Source: Segetibacter koreensis DSM 18137 (GTDB lineage: Bacteria; Bacteroidota; Bacteroidia; Chitinophagales; Chitinophagaceae). From it: 64,000 nt of DNA. The position numbers and the translations under genes were made by a program. Under the pieces are notes generated by a model. That model did not search any database and was not told the DNA's origin. It saw only the letters and a list, made by a program, of their open reading frames with translations. This document shows, piece after piece, positions 38,591-46,370 of the stretch. Numbering within the stretch: position 1 is the first letter of the stretch; every line of letters begins with the position of its first letter. The DNA lies in the NCBI RefSeq assembly GCF_000374045.1, contig NZ_KB893314.1, positions 62,001 through 126,000 on the forward strand, in the 5' to 3' direction.

Positions 38591-39334
38591 TTATTGCTTT
38601 TTTACGTACCAAAAACATCCGCATCCATATGAAAACTGCTGAACCATGGCAGGATCAGCATTTTCAAAAAAATTGCCGGAGTCATCGACGAGGGAAAAGT
38701 TTTTTAATTCAAAATCAGTAAAAAGATCATTGATCAATTCAAAGCTATAAATTCTGTGCGCATTGAATTGTATACGTGGCTTACCAACCGGTGTTACAAA
38801 TAAAAGGTTTCCACCAACCCTGGTTACTCTTTGCAATTCTCTTATTGCCTTCACGTCTCCTTCCGGATCGATCTGGTCTCCATACCTGCCGAGGCCAACA
38901 TGCTCAACAGTATGCATGCACGATAGAGAATCTATAGAATTACTGGGGAAAAATAAACTGGTCAGATCAGCCTTTCCTGAAATCAAACCAGACAGAGTAA
39001 GATTGGCCGGGCGATAATCGTAAAACTCCGTAGGCACATAAGCCGACAACATACTGCAAAAATGCAAGGTGGAAGATATGTCTATATGTTTCGCCGGGTT
39101 TATTTGCTTAATGATTCTTGTAGCCCATGCCGGATGATAAATGTAATGAGCATCAAAAGAGGTTTCTTTTGTTTTATCATGTATGCAGGGATAAATGTCT
39201 GCCCAGTCATTAACCAACTTTTTTTTTGTATCTAACGAATTAAACAGTTTAAATTCTTTTTCAAAATTTGCAAGAATTTTTCGCTTAAGCAATTGCCCCC
39301 CGAGCAGTCTTTTTATTTTTAAATACGAGTTCAT
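38591..39334 (-). CDS. DUF268 family protein (methyltransferase-like)
   Basis: This 247-residue protein has HIDISSTLHFCSMLSAYV in place of a SAM-binding loop, FYDYRPANL, and CMHTVEHVGLGRYGDQIDPEG followed by DVKAIRELQRVTRVGGNLLF and TPVGKPRIQFNAHRIYSF, which I recognise as the DUF268 family, a methyltransferase-like group found in polysaccharide loci. Its exact reaction is not established. It lies between two FkbM methyltransferases. Confidence 0.8.
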   Translation of the reverse strand: MNSYLKIKRLLGGQLLKRKILANFEKEFKLFNSLDTKKKLVNDWADIYPCIHDKTKETSFDAHYIYHPAWATRIIKQINPAKHIDISSTLHFCSMLSAYVPTEFYDYRPANLTLSGLISGKADLTSLFFPSNSIDSLSCMHTVEHVGLGRYGDQIDPEGDVKAIRELQRVTRVGGNLLFVTPVGKPRIQFNAHRIYSFELINDLFTDFELKNFSLVDDSGNFFENADPAMVQQFSYGCGCFWYVKKQ

Positions 39335-39351
39335 AACAGGTCAATCATTTA

Positions 39352-40035
39352 TTATTGGTTACTCCATTTATCGCTGGAGACAAAGATGCTGTTTATAAAA
39401 GTGTCGGCATATAAAAAATAGCCGTGGGTCTGTAAGAAAGCAATGATCTCGTTATTCTTAACACCTTTGCCCGTGCTGGAAAAAGATAAAGTCTCTACAC
39501 AAATAACTGCAGGTTTATTATTGTAATCGATCGATTTCAGCACCAACTCGTCTATACCTTCTGCATCTAAAGACATGAAATCGGGGAAAACGCCACCATT
39601 GTATTTGGTAAGAATATTTTGAACAGTATCAACCTTTATTTGCTTTACCTCTTTAATATGATAATTCCCTTCACTCTTGTATGTTTCCACCTGTTCTTTA
39701 GAGAAAGTATTTAATGTAGGCGCATTCATTACATAAAACTCTGAAACACCTGGTTCTTCGCCTATACCAATATTTAAGTTTATATCACCTTTTCTGAATT
39801 TTTTAAACTTTTCAAACAATGAAGGGTCTGGTTCTATATTTATTCCCCTACTACCTCTTTTATAAAATATTGATGTATTATTTAAATAGAAAGGATGATG
39901 GGCGCCAATATCGATATAGCCCGGTTTATCTATTTTTAACTGACCAAATATAAAATCTACAATTAAATCTTCGCCAGATTGGGAAAATGAAGATTTTGCA
40001 TATTTTAATTGATCTTCTTTTTTAGTTCTAAACAT
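39352..40035 (-). CDS. FkbM family methyltransferase
   Basis: This 227-residue protein has SFSQSGEDLIVDFIFGQL near the start, GYIDIGAHHPFYLNNTSIFY as SAM site, GINIEPDPSLFEKFKKFR, NIGIGEEPGVSEFYVMN and PDFMSLDAEGIDELVLK. The SQSGEDLI and NTSIFY features mark one of the FkbM subgroups common in polysaccharide loci. It lies 17 nt upstream of DUF268. Likely O-methylates a sugar. Confidence 0.9.
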   Translation of the reverse strand: MFRTKKEDQLKYAKSSFSQSGEDLIVDFIFGQLKIDKPGYIDIGAHHPFYLNNTSIFYKRGSRGINIEPDPSLFEKFKKFRKGDINLNIGIGEEPGVSEFYVMNAPTLNTFSKEQVETYKSEGNYHIKEVKQIKVDTVQNILTKYNGGVFPDFMSLDAEGIDELVLKSIDYNNKPAVICVETLSFSSTGKGVKNNEIIAFLQTHGYFLYADTFINSIFVSSDKWSNQ

Positions 40036-40081
40036 ATTTTTAACGCTTTATAGTACTCATTTTCACGGGTGTATTACACTC

Positions 40082-40831
40082 CTATTTTGTGCCTGCTTTC
40101 AGTTTGCCAACCATTCTTTTAAACAAACTATAACCCCTGTTTATAAAATTTTTATCCGCATAAAATTTCTTAATTTTCTCCGCATCGTTTCCGACCGGCT
40201 GGTCATTCTCATCTATCCGTTCACCAATAAACCTGTAACCATGTCTTTTTATAGGAAACGGAGCGTTAGAAAAGAACTCATCGTGCACTTTACAGTCATT
40301 TACAAACCTTGTTTGTATCTCCTTTAAAAAAGCCTGGTCAATTCCATAATCTAAAACCCTGCCTTCTGAAAACTTCTCTATCAATTCTTTCATTTGTACC
40401 AGGTTACCTTTTATTCCCCACATTCCTCCCAACATCGATATGCTATCCGACCCAAAAGGTATTTTATGAGAAGGGTGATCACGCATGATGTGTATTGATC
40501 TGCCGCTTTCAATCCATTCATCTACAGCCATCTTTTCTCTTACGGACAATCTCGAATCACTATCACGAAATATTACATGATCGCAATCGGGTAGATCCGC
40601 TGCAAAAAAACGCCAAAACATTCCATAACTGATGCCAGTCATATTCACAACATCACCACCCTCTTTTTTTATGTTTTCTATAGTTGCTGCCGGTACTGTA
40701 TCATCGTAGTAAACGATCACTTTCCACCCCGGGTATATTTCTTTTGCCTGTTGAATATTTTTTATGATACCAAAGTTATAAATGGGTTTATCGCCCCATA
40801 GACTATATGCTATATAATTATATTTTTTCAA
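40082..40831 (-). CDS. Putative GT-A-type glycosyltransferase, family unassigned
   Basis: This 249-residue protein begins KYNYIAYSLWGDKPIYNFGIIK and contains YPGWKVIVYYDDTVP, ISYGMFWRFFAADLPDCDHVI, FRDSDSRLSVREKMAVDEW with an acidic DSD site, and IHIMRDHPSHKIPFG. The pattern suits a GT-A transferase using a metal-bound nucleotide sugar, but I cannot place it in a named family. It lies 20 nt after a GT2 gene, in line with a sugar-transfer role. Confidence 0.62.
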   Translation of the reverse strand: MKKYNYIAYSLWGDKPIYNFGIIKNIQQAKEIYPGWKVIVYYDDTVPAATIENIKKEGGDVVNMTGISYGMFWRFFAADLPDCDHVIFRDSDSRLSVREKMAVDEWIESGRSIHIMRDHPSHKIPFGSDSISMLGGMWGIKGNLVQMKELIEKFSEGRVLDYGIDQAFLKEIQTRFVNDCKVHDEFFSNAPFPIKRHGYRFIGERIDENDQPVGNDAEKIKKFYADKNFINRGYSLFKRMVGKLKAGTK

Positions 40832-40851
40832 TGTTGCCAGGTATTATCAAA

Positions 40852-41796
40852 CTAATGGTACAGGATATAATTGATGAAGCGTTTACTTTTATGCTTTAAT
40901 ATTTTTATCAGTATATATGCTACAGTGTACTTAACCCTGTTTGAACTTAGCTCACGCAAAAGGTGGAAATAGTATGAAACCTTATCTTTTTCACCTTTAC
41001 TAGTTAGTTCGTTTATTATAAATATTACCTTATCAGTAAATTTTACTTTCGCTTTTTTGCGTTCAGCTCCCGCTAGGAATTTTTCGTCATAATTTTTGAA
41101 TAATACATAACACTCGGCCATGTGCATCAATAACTTGTTGCCAGAGGTACCAGTGCTGTTGAACCTATATTGAAACAACCTTTGCTCCATTCCAAAAAAG
41201 ACTGCATCGTGCCGACAGCAGCGCAGCCAGTAATCCCAATCTTCACAACCGTAGGCCTGCAATGATTCGTCCTGCAGACCGACCTGCTCAACCAATGATT
41301 TTTTGAGCATTACTGATAAAATAGCGATATAGTTATGCTGGAATAATCGAGGGTATAACTCTATTCCTGAAAACTTTCCTTTCGGACTATCATAGGGCAG
41401 TAGTTCTTTGCTCCCGGTTAAGTAATAACCACTGCTGAAAATAACATCAGCATTGCTTTCTGCTGCGGCATCCAGTTGTTGTTGCAGCTTTGCGGCCACC
41501 CATACATCGTCTGCATCTAAAAAAGCAAGCCATTGTCCACTTGCATTGCTGATGCCCGTATTGCGTGCCGCGGCCTGCTTTTTATTGGACTGGTAATAGT
41601 ATTTGATTCGGTTATCAGTTTCCTGCAGTTTTTTTACTACGACAGCGGTACTATCTTTGGAACCATCGTCTACTACAATCAATTCCCAATTGGTAAACGT
41701 TTGCTTTTGTACCGACTCTATGGAATCGTTGATGTATTTCGCTGCATTGTAGGCAGGCATTATTACACTAACCAGTGGTTTTACATCTTTATCCAT
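40852..41796 (-). CDS. Glycosyltransferase family 2
   Basis: This 314-residue GT-A protein begins PLVSVIMPAYNAAKYINDSIESV. It has VVDDGSKDSTAVVVKKL, AAARNTGISNASGQWLAFLDADD and YGCEDWDYWLRCCRHDA, all normal GT2 sites, and a Lys-rich C-terminus. It overlaps the fucosyltransferase gene by 16 nt. Sugar unknown. Confidence 0.94.
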   Translation of the reverse strand: MDKDVKPLVSVIMPAYNAAKYINDSIESVQKQTFTNWELIVVDDGSKDSTAVVVKKLQETDNRIKYYYQSNKKQAAARNTGISNASGQWLAFLDADDVWVAAKLQQQLDAAAESNADVIFSSGYYLTGSKELLPYDSPKGKFSGIELYPRLFQHNYIAILSVMLKKSLVEQVGLQDESLQAYGCEDWDYWLRCCRHDAVFFGMEQRLFQYRFNSTGTSGNKLLMHMAECYVLFKNYDEKFLAGAERKKAKVKFTDKVIFIINELTSKGEKDKVSYYFHLLRELSSNRVKYTVAYILIKILKHKSKRFINYILYH

Positions 41797-42620
41797 GAGG
41801 GAGGCACAATATCAGTATGTACTGCCCTGAACCACTTCTCAGGTGCAATCACCATCTTTTCGGGATTTTTATTAAGCCAGCCGGCCCACCAGCTAAAACT
41901 ACTATTTGCCAGTATATTGTGTCGACAGGCTGCCATGAGGCGCAAATCTTCAAAACTATTTTTGCCTGTATTGCCATCTACAAATGTATGTTCTTCGGTA
42001 AAGGGCATGTTTTGTTTTACCCAGTGTATATCATCAGAAAAAACAAACAAATGTGGTGCGGGTATGGCTTCTTTTATTTTTGCAATTGCCTTTTGATAAT
42101 ATGTGTCGGAACAAACCCCGTGGAATTGATTAGCCTCGGTAAGCGTAATGTAATCGCCCCTTCTTACATGCAGGGAAACAGAATTTGTTGCTGCTATTTG
42201 CTGTAAAATAGATTCAATTTTTTCGTTGGCAGGTGTTTTAAAAGTAAAATCCTGGCGAATGATTTCTTCAATTTCCTTAAAATAATTCTCATTTTGCCAA
42301 TAACCATTCAGATGGATATTGCCCTGGACGTTAAGGATGTGAGGATGAAAAGTAAAATCAGGTTCTTTTATTCGCTGCACCGAAAAAAGCTTATGATACA
42401 CTTTCGCAACAAACCTGTTTGATTGTAGAAAAGGGTTTTTTTGATACTGAACGTTAAAAATATCCAGCTCATAATTTCTTGGCGTGTTAGCAGTGTTTTT
42501 ATTTTCCAGTTCTATATGATCAAAGTATAGCGGACATTTATTTTTGATTGCTAAATGACGTCCTATAGCATATTGAAACATTTGATTACCCATGCCGCCT
42601 ATCAGCTTAACTACAACCAT
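41781..42620 (-). CDS. Alpha-1,2-fucosyltransferase (GT11)
   Basis: This 279-residue protein begins VVVKLIGGMGNQMFQYAIGRHLA, the GT11 opening. It has the HVRRGDYI donor-binding motif near residue 150, FVFSDDIHWVK, and LMAACRHNILANSSFSWWAGWL close to the end, the third conserved GT11 block. It would move L-fucose from GDP-fucose to an O-2 position. The donor is made by gmd and fcl at the far end of the same locus. Confidence 0.93.
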   Translation of the reverse strand: MVVVKLIGGMGNQMFQYAIGRHLAIKNKCPLYFDHIELENKNTANTPRNYELDIFNVQYQKNPFLQSNRFVAKVYHKLFSVQRIKEPDFTFHPHILNVQGNIHLNGYWQNENYFKEIEEIIRQDFTFKTPANEKIESILQQIAATNSVSLHVRRGDYITLTEANQFHGVCSDTYYQKAIAKIKEAIPAPHLFVFSDDIHWVKQNMPFTEEHTFVDGNTGKNSFEDLRLMAACRHNILANSSFSWWAGWLNKNPEKMVIAPEKWFRAVHTDIVPPSWIKM

Positions 42621-42752
42621 TTATTTATTTTTCCAGGCCCTGTTTTTTGCATTAAAAAGGAACCTGACTTTTATCTGCTTTTAGAATGAATGATTTTCAA
42701 ATATTTTCTTCAGTTACCGCTTTTTCGCCGACAAATATTTCTTTGTAATTTT

Positions 42753-44051
42753 TTAATCTATAAGATTTTGTCGCTTTTGCTGCAACAGCGAGATATCAAT
42801 ATTCATTGGATTTAAAAGTACTCCTACACCTGAAGTTCTTACAATACTTGGGTCTAATGTTGAATCAGCCGCATCAGAAATGTTTATAGCTGCTACATTC
42901 TCTACATAATGAATGGCGCGTTCATAAGATGACAATCCTAAGGTAAGATGATAAGTGTCGGCAGCAAATAACAATTGGTCTTCTTTAAATACTGCTTCAT
43001 AATTACCGGCTTCCAGATCAGCTTTATTACTCCAGGTAGTTCTAAGGTTAACACCTGCTGAATTAACTATGCCTAATGCTATAATAAAATGCTTTACAGG
43101 TTTATTTAGCGTAAATTCTACCCTCACTTGCCATGTCTTGCCAACAGGGATTTCATTAATTAAGTTGCCATTAGTATCTTCTATTTTTAAACGGTAAGCA
43201 AAACCAGCAATATCGGGCGTATCAGGTTTTGGTATTTCATATACTGAATGAGTCACCGATGAACCGGCTTCAAGATATTTACCAATAATTTTATCAATAT
43301 CTCCATCAAGGGCAATCTGCCCGTTATGTAAAAAAATGCCTGTATTGCATAATTTTTGAATGGCGGCCATATTGTGGCTTACAAATAACACCGTTCTACC
43401 CTGCCCTTGCCTCACTTCGCCCATTTTAGCCAAACACTTTTTTTGGAACTCTACATCACCTACCGCTAATACTTCATCTACAATCAATATTTCAGATTCT
43501 AAATAAGCGGCAACTGCAAAAGCAAGACGAACATACATACCTGAGGAATACCTTTTTACGGGCGTATCAATGTATCTTTCAACACCCGAAAAGTCTACTA
43601 TCTCATCAAACCTGTTTTTTATCTCATATTTGCGCATACCCATGATAGCACCGTTTAAAAAAATGTTTTCACGTCCTGTTAACTCAGGGTGAAAACCGGT
43701 TCCGACTTCGAGTAAACTGGCAATGCGACCTTTTACTTTAATTTTTCCTGTAGTAGGGGCTGTTACCCGGCTTAATATTTTTAATAAAGTGCTTTTACCT
43801 GCCCCATTGCGGCCAACAATGCCGACTGCATCTCCCTGCTGTATTGCAAAGTTGATATCTTTCAGGCTCCATACAACGTCAGAGGTTCCTTTTACTACAC
43901 GATCATTTGCTTCACCGATTTTTAAAAAAGGGTCTTCCTTTCCCCTCACTTTTGCAATCCATCTCTCCAGGTCGCGCGAAATGGTTCCTGTTCCAATTTC
44001 TCCTAACTGGTATGCTTTCGATAAATTTTCAACCTTTATTGCTACAGACAT
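42753..44051 (-). CDS. Polysaccharide ABC exporter ATPase (Wzt-like), first copy
   Basis: This 432-residue protein has Walker A GRNGAGKST at residues 80-88, the signature YSSGM at 168-172, Walker B ILIVDE at 188-193 and the H-loop His226. Past residue 245 comes a beta-rich C-terminal domain (VRVEFTLNKPVKHFIIALGI, DTYHLTLGLSSYERAIHY) like the Wzt substrate-binding domain. It lies 212 nt downstream of the Wzm permease gene; the spacer has degenerate REP-like repeats. Energises export of the finished chain across the inner membrane. Confidence 0.94.
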   Translation of the reverse strand: MSVAIKVENLSKAYQLGEIGTGTISRDLERWIAKVRGKEDPFLKIGEANDRVVKGTSDVVWSLKDINFAIQQGDAVGIVGRNGAGKSTLLKILSRVTAPTTGKIKVKGRIASLLEVGTGFHPELTGRENIFLNGAIMGMRKYEIKNRFDEIVDFSGVERYIDTPVKRYSSGMYVRLAFAVAAYLESEILIVDEVLAVGDVEFQKKCLAKMGEVRQGQGRTVLFVSHNMAAIQKLCNTGIFLHNGQIALDGDIDKIIGKYLEAGSSVTHSVYEIPKPDTPDIAGFAYRLKIEDTNGNLINEIPVGKTWQVRVEFTLNKPVKHFIIALGIVNSAGVNLRTTWSNKADLEAGNYEAVFKEDQLLFAADTYHLTLGLSSYERAIHYVENVAAINISDAADSTLDPSIVRTSGVGVLLNPMNIDISLLQQKRQNLID

Positions 44052-44112
44052 TCTTATTTACTACGTTCGCTTTTTTGTGATTTTCTAATTCTCATTCTGT
44101 CCTTCTTTATTC

Positions 44113-44160
44113 GTCATCCTGACTTTCTTATTCGTTATCCTGAACTAGTTTCAGTATCAA
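44113..44160. repeat. Degenerate REP-like hairpin repeat between wzm and wzt
   Basis: GTCATCCTGA at 44113-44122 and GTTATCCTGAACTAG, then TTTCAGTATC (44134-44158), match the unit at 46284-46310 with several changes. A further partial copy may lie near 44222-44245. Confidence 0.55.
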
Positions 44161-44263
44161 CCATCCGTTGTTATAAATGTTGAAATAAATTCCGGATGAC
44201 GGATAAGGTGGTCAAACGTGAGATGCGGAAACAAATTCAGTGGTCGTTTCCGGTTCAACTGTT

Positions 44264-45139
44264 TTATACCGTATCTACAAAATTCTTTTCAACCTTATTA
44301 AATATAATAATTCCTACAATCATTAATACAAATGTTACCCCGCAGGAGTATCCTAAAGACACCCATGAGAAACTTCCTCTTCCCAAAAATCCATACCGGA
44401 ACGTTTCAATTAACGCCGTCATGGGATTTAATACCAGCAGCCATTTGTATTTGGCAGGGGCAGCAGACAGCGGATAAATAACAGTAGTAGCATACATTAG
44501 CAACTGGATACCAAATGTGATCAGAAAAGCAAGATCCCGGTATTTGGTGGTCATGGCAGAGATAATCATTCCCGCACCTAAACCTAGTGTCGCCATTAAT
44601 ATTACCACTATTGGAAACAAAGCTATTGCCCAAGTGGGGTGAAATGGAGTACCCTTAACCCCATAATATAACATCACCACAAGAAATAAAAGAAATTGAA
44701 CTCCGAAACGTACGAGGTTACTTACTACAATACTTAAAGGCATTATAAGCCGGGGAAAGTAAACCTTGCCGAATATATTGGCGTTGTCTTTAAAAACAGT
44801 GGATGTTTTTGTAAGGCAATCCGCAAAATAATTCCATGCTGTAATACCAGCCATATAAAAAAGTGCCGGTGGAAGACCGTCGGTAGAAATACCGGCGAGC
44901 CTGCCAAAAACAAATGTAAACATGATGGTGGTAAGAAGCGGCTGAATAAAGAACCATAAAGGACCGAGAATGGTCTGTTTATAAAACGAAACAAAATCGC
45001 GTCTTACCAATAACCACAACAGGTCACGATACTGCCAGACGTCTTTTAGCTTAAGATCAAAAATGTTGTTATATGGTTCAATTACCATATCCCATTGCTC
45101 GTCTTCGGGGTACTTTTTTACTTGCTGTTTAATTACCAT
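44264..45139 (-). CDS. Polysaccharide ABC exporter permease (Wzm-like)
   Basis: This 291-residue ABC-2 type permease has six hydrophobic segments. Seen: VWQYRDLLWLLVRRDFVSFYKQ, PLWFFIQPLLTTIMFTFVFG, FYMAGITAWNYFADCL and YPLSAAPAKYKWLLVLNPMT, all typical of O-antigen/teichoic-acid exporters. It overlaps the GT4 gene by 11 nt. It is the only such permease in the window and the presumed partner of both Wzt proteins. Confidence 0.94.
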   Translation of the reverse strand: MVIKQQVKKYPEDEQWDMVIEPYNNIFDLKLKDVWQYRDLLWLLVRRDFVSFYKQTILGPLWFFIQPLLTTIMFTFVFGRLAGISTDGLPPALFYMAGITAWNYFADCLTKTSTVFKDNANIFGKVYFPRLIMPLSIVVSNLVRFGVQFLLFLVVMLYYGVKGTPFHPTWAIALFPIVVILMATLGLGAGMIISAMTTKYRDLAFLITFGIQLLMYATTVIYPLSAAPAKYKWLLVLNPMTALIETFRYGFLGRGSFSWVSLGYSCGVTFVLMIVGIIIFNKVEKNFVDTV

Positions 45140-46265
45140 TATTGAATGCTAGTACTTTTTTTAAATTTTGTTTATACGTCTCAAATCCAAAAGCCTGAAG
45201 GACTCTTTGCTGAAGTTCTTTTTTGGCTCGCCCGTTAATAACGTCGTTTCTTCCAGCCAAACACTTTTCAAGGGCCTGTAATATGGCTGTTTCGTCCCCC
45301 GGATCAACCAACTGGCCTAATTCCCCCTGTTGCAATGCGTCTACGCTGCCATCTTTGTTGCCTGCTATAACCGGCAATCCGCAAGCCATCGCCTCTATAA
45401 ATACAATACCAAAACCTTCTTTTCGACTCGGCATTATAAAAACATCGGCCAACAGAAAATGATCGACAATTTCTTTTTCTTCTATAAATCCCGTCAACAG
45501 TAGATTTTGATGCAATTGATTCTCCTCTTTCAAAGCTTCTAACCGTTGTTTTTCAACTGTATCGTACTTGCCGGATAAGATATATTTCACTTCCGGAAAA
45601 TGCTGTTTTAGCCGGGGTATTACTTTCATTATCAAATCATACCCTTTATGTTTTTCAGAATGAGACAGCCTGGTTAAAGTAAATATAACAGGTTCATTTG
45701 GTTGTATCCCGTACCGCTCCACCAGGTACAGAGGCTTTTCGAACACTGCGGGATAAGCAAAGTACGGATCGATGGTATTGGAAAAAATACAAATTTTATC
45801 AGGGTGTATTCCATGAACGTCTACTATTTTTTGCTTTGTAAAAGTGCTTACCGCCAGTATTGTATCCGCCTTTTGCAGTAAACTCTTCTGCACCGTGCTC
45901 AACTTTCCCCAGACCTCAATTCCATGTGCAACCAATATAATCCTTTTTGTAGGAAAAAGCTTTTTTGCTATCCATGCAATTGAGCTTAAATGAATGTGGG
46001 ATAGTACAACAGTATCATACTTATATACATTTAATAATACGTACAGCGCAAAGCGAAATCGCTGCCCATTAAATCCTTTATAATTATCCGGCTGAAAAAA
46101 TTTCGTGTCTGCTTTACTGTCAAAAGCGGAACATGCATCTGCTGTTAACAAGCCTTCCCCTGCAAGGTCTGACAGCGCTTTTAAAAAAGCCCGGCTAAAT
46201 TTTTCAATTCCCCCTGTTAAAGAAAACGCCGTTAGGTTTAAGAATAAGATTTTTTTTACAGGCAT
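45129..46265 (-). CDS. Glycosyltransferase family 4
   Basis: From the ATG at 46265 this has about 378 residues and begins MPVKKILFLNLTAFSLTGGIEK; an ATG four codons upstream at 46277 is possible. The GGIEKFSRAF segment is the GT4 acceptor loop. The C-terminal domain has TLTRLSHSEKHKGYDLIMKV and the E-x7-E motif in RKEGFGIVFIEAMACGLPVIA. It directly precedes the export permease. Sugar unknown. Confidence 0.93.
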   Translation of the reverse strand: MPVKKILFLNLTAFSLTGGIEKFSRAFLKALSDLAGEGLLTADACSAFDSKADTKFFQPDNYKGFNGQRFRFALYVLLNVYKYDTVVLSHIHLSSIAWIAKKLFPTKRIILVAHGIEVWGKLSTVQKSLLQKADTILAVSTFTKQKIVDVHGIHPDKICIFSNTIDPYFAYPAVFEKPLYLVERYGIQPNEPVIFTLTRLSHSEKHKGYDLIMKVIPRLKQHFPEVKYILSGKYDTVEKQRLEALKEENQLHQNLLLTGFIEEKEIVDHFLLADVFIMPSRKEGFGIVFIEAMACGLPVIAGNKDGSVDALQQGELGQLVDPGDETAILQALEKCLAGRNDVINGRAKKELQQRVLQAFGFETYKQNLKKVLAFNNGN

Positions 46266-46283
46266 GTATAAGGGCATTTTACA

Positions 46284-46310
46284 GTCATCCTGAAACTAGT
46301 TCAGGATGAC
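46284..46310. repeat. REP-like hairpin repeat upstream of the GT4 gene
   Basis: A perfect 11-bp inverted repeat GTCATCCTGAA / TTCAGGATGAC with a 5-nt loop (ACTAG). Relatives occur at 44113-44160 and 36713-36757. It lies between the Wzc-like kinase gene and the next gene on the minus strand. Confidence 0.85.
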
Positions 46311-46370
46311 TTGTGTCAAACCGGTTCCGGAAGACGTGGCGAAAGGGAAGTCCGGTTCTGCTGAAACTGC

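Noticed and set aside
41533-42206. Plus-strand frames of 187 and 129 codons opposite the GT2 and fucosyltransferase genes
   Set aside because: Antisense shadows of two genes with clear family motifs.
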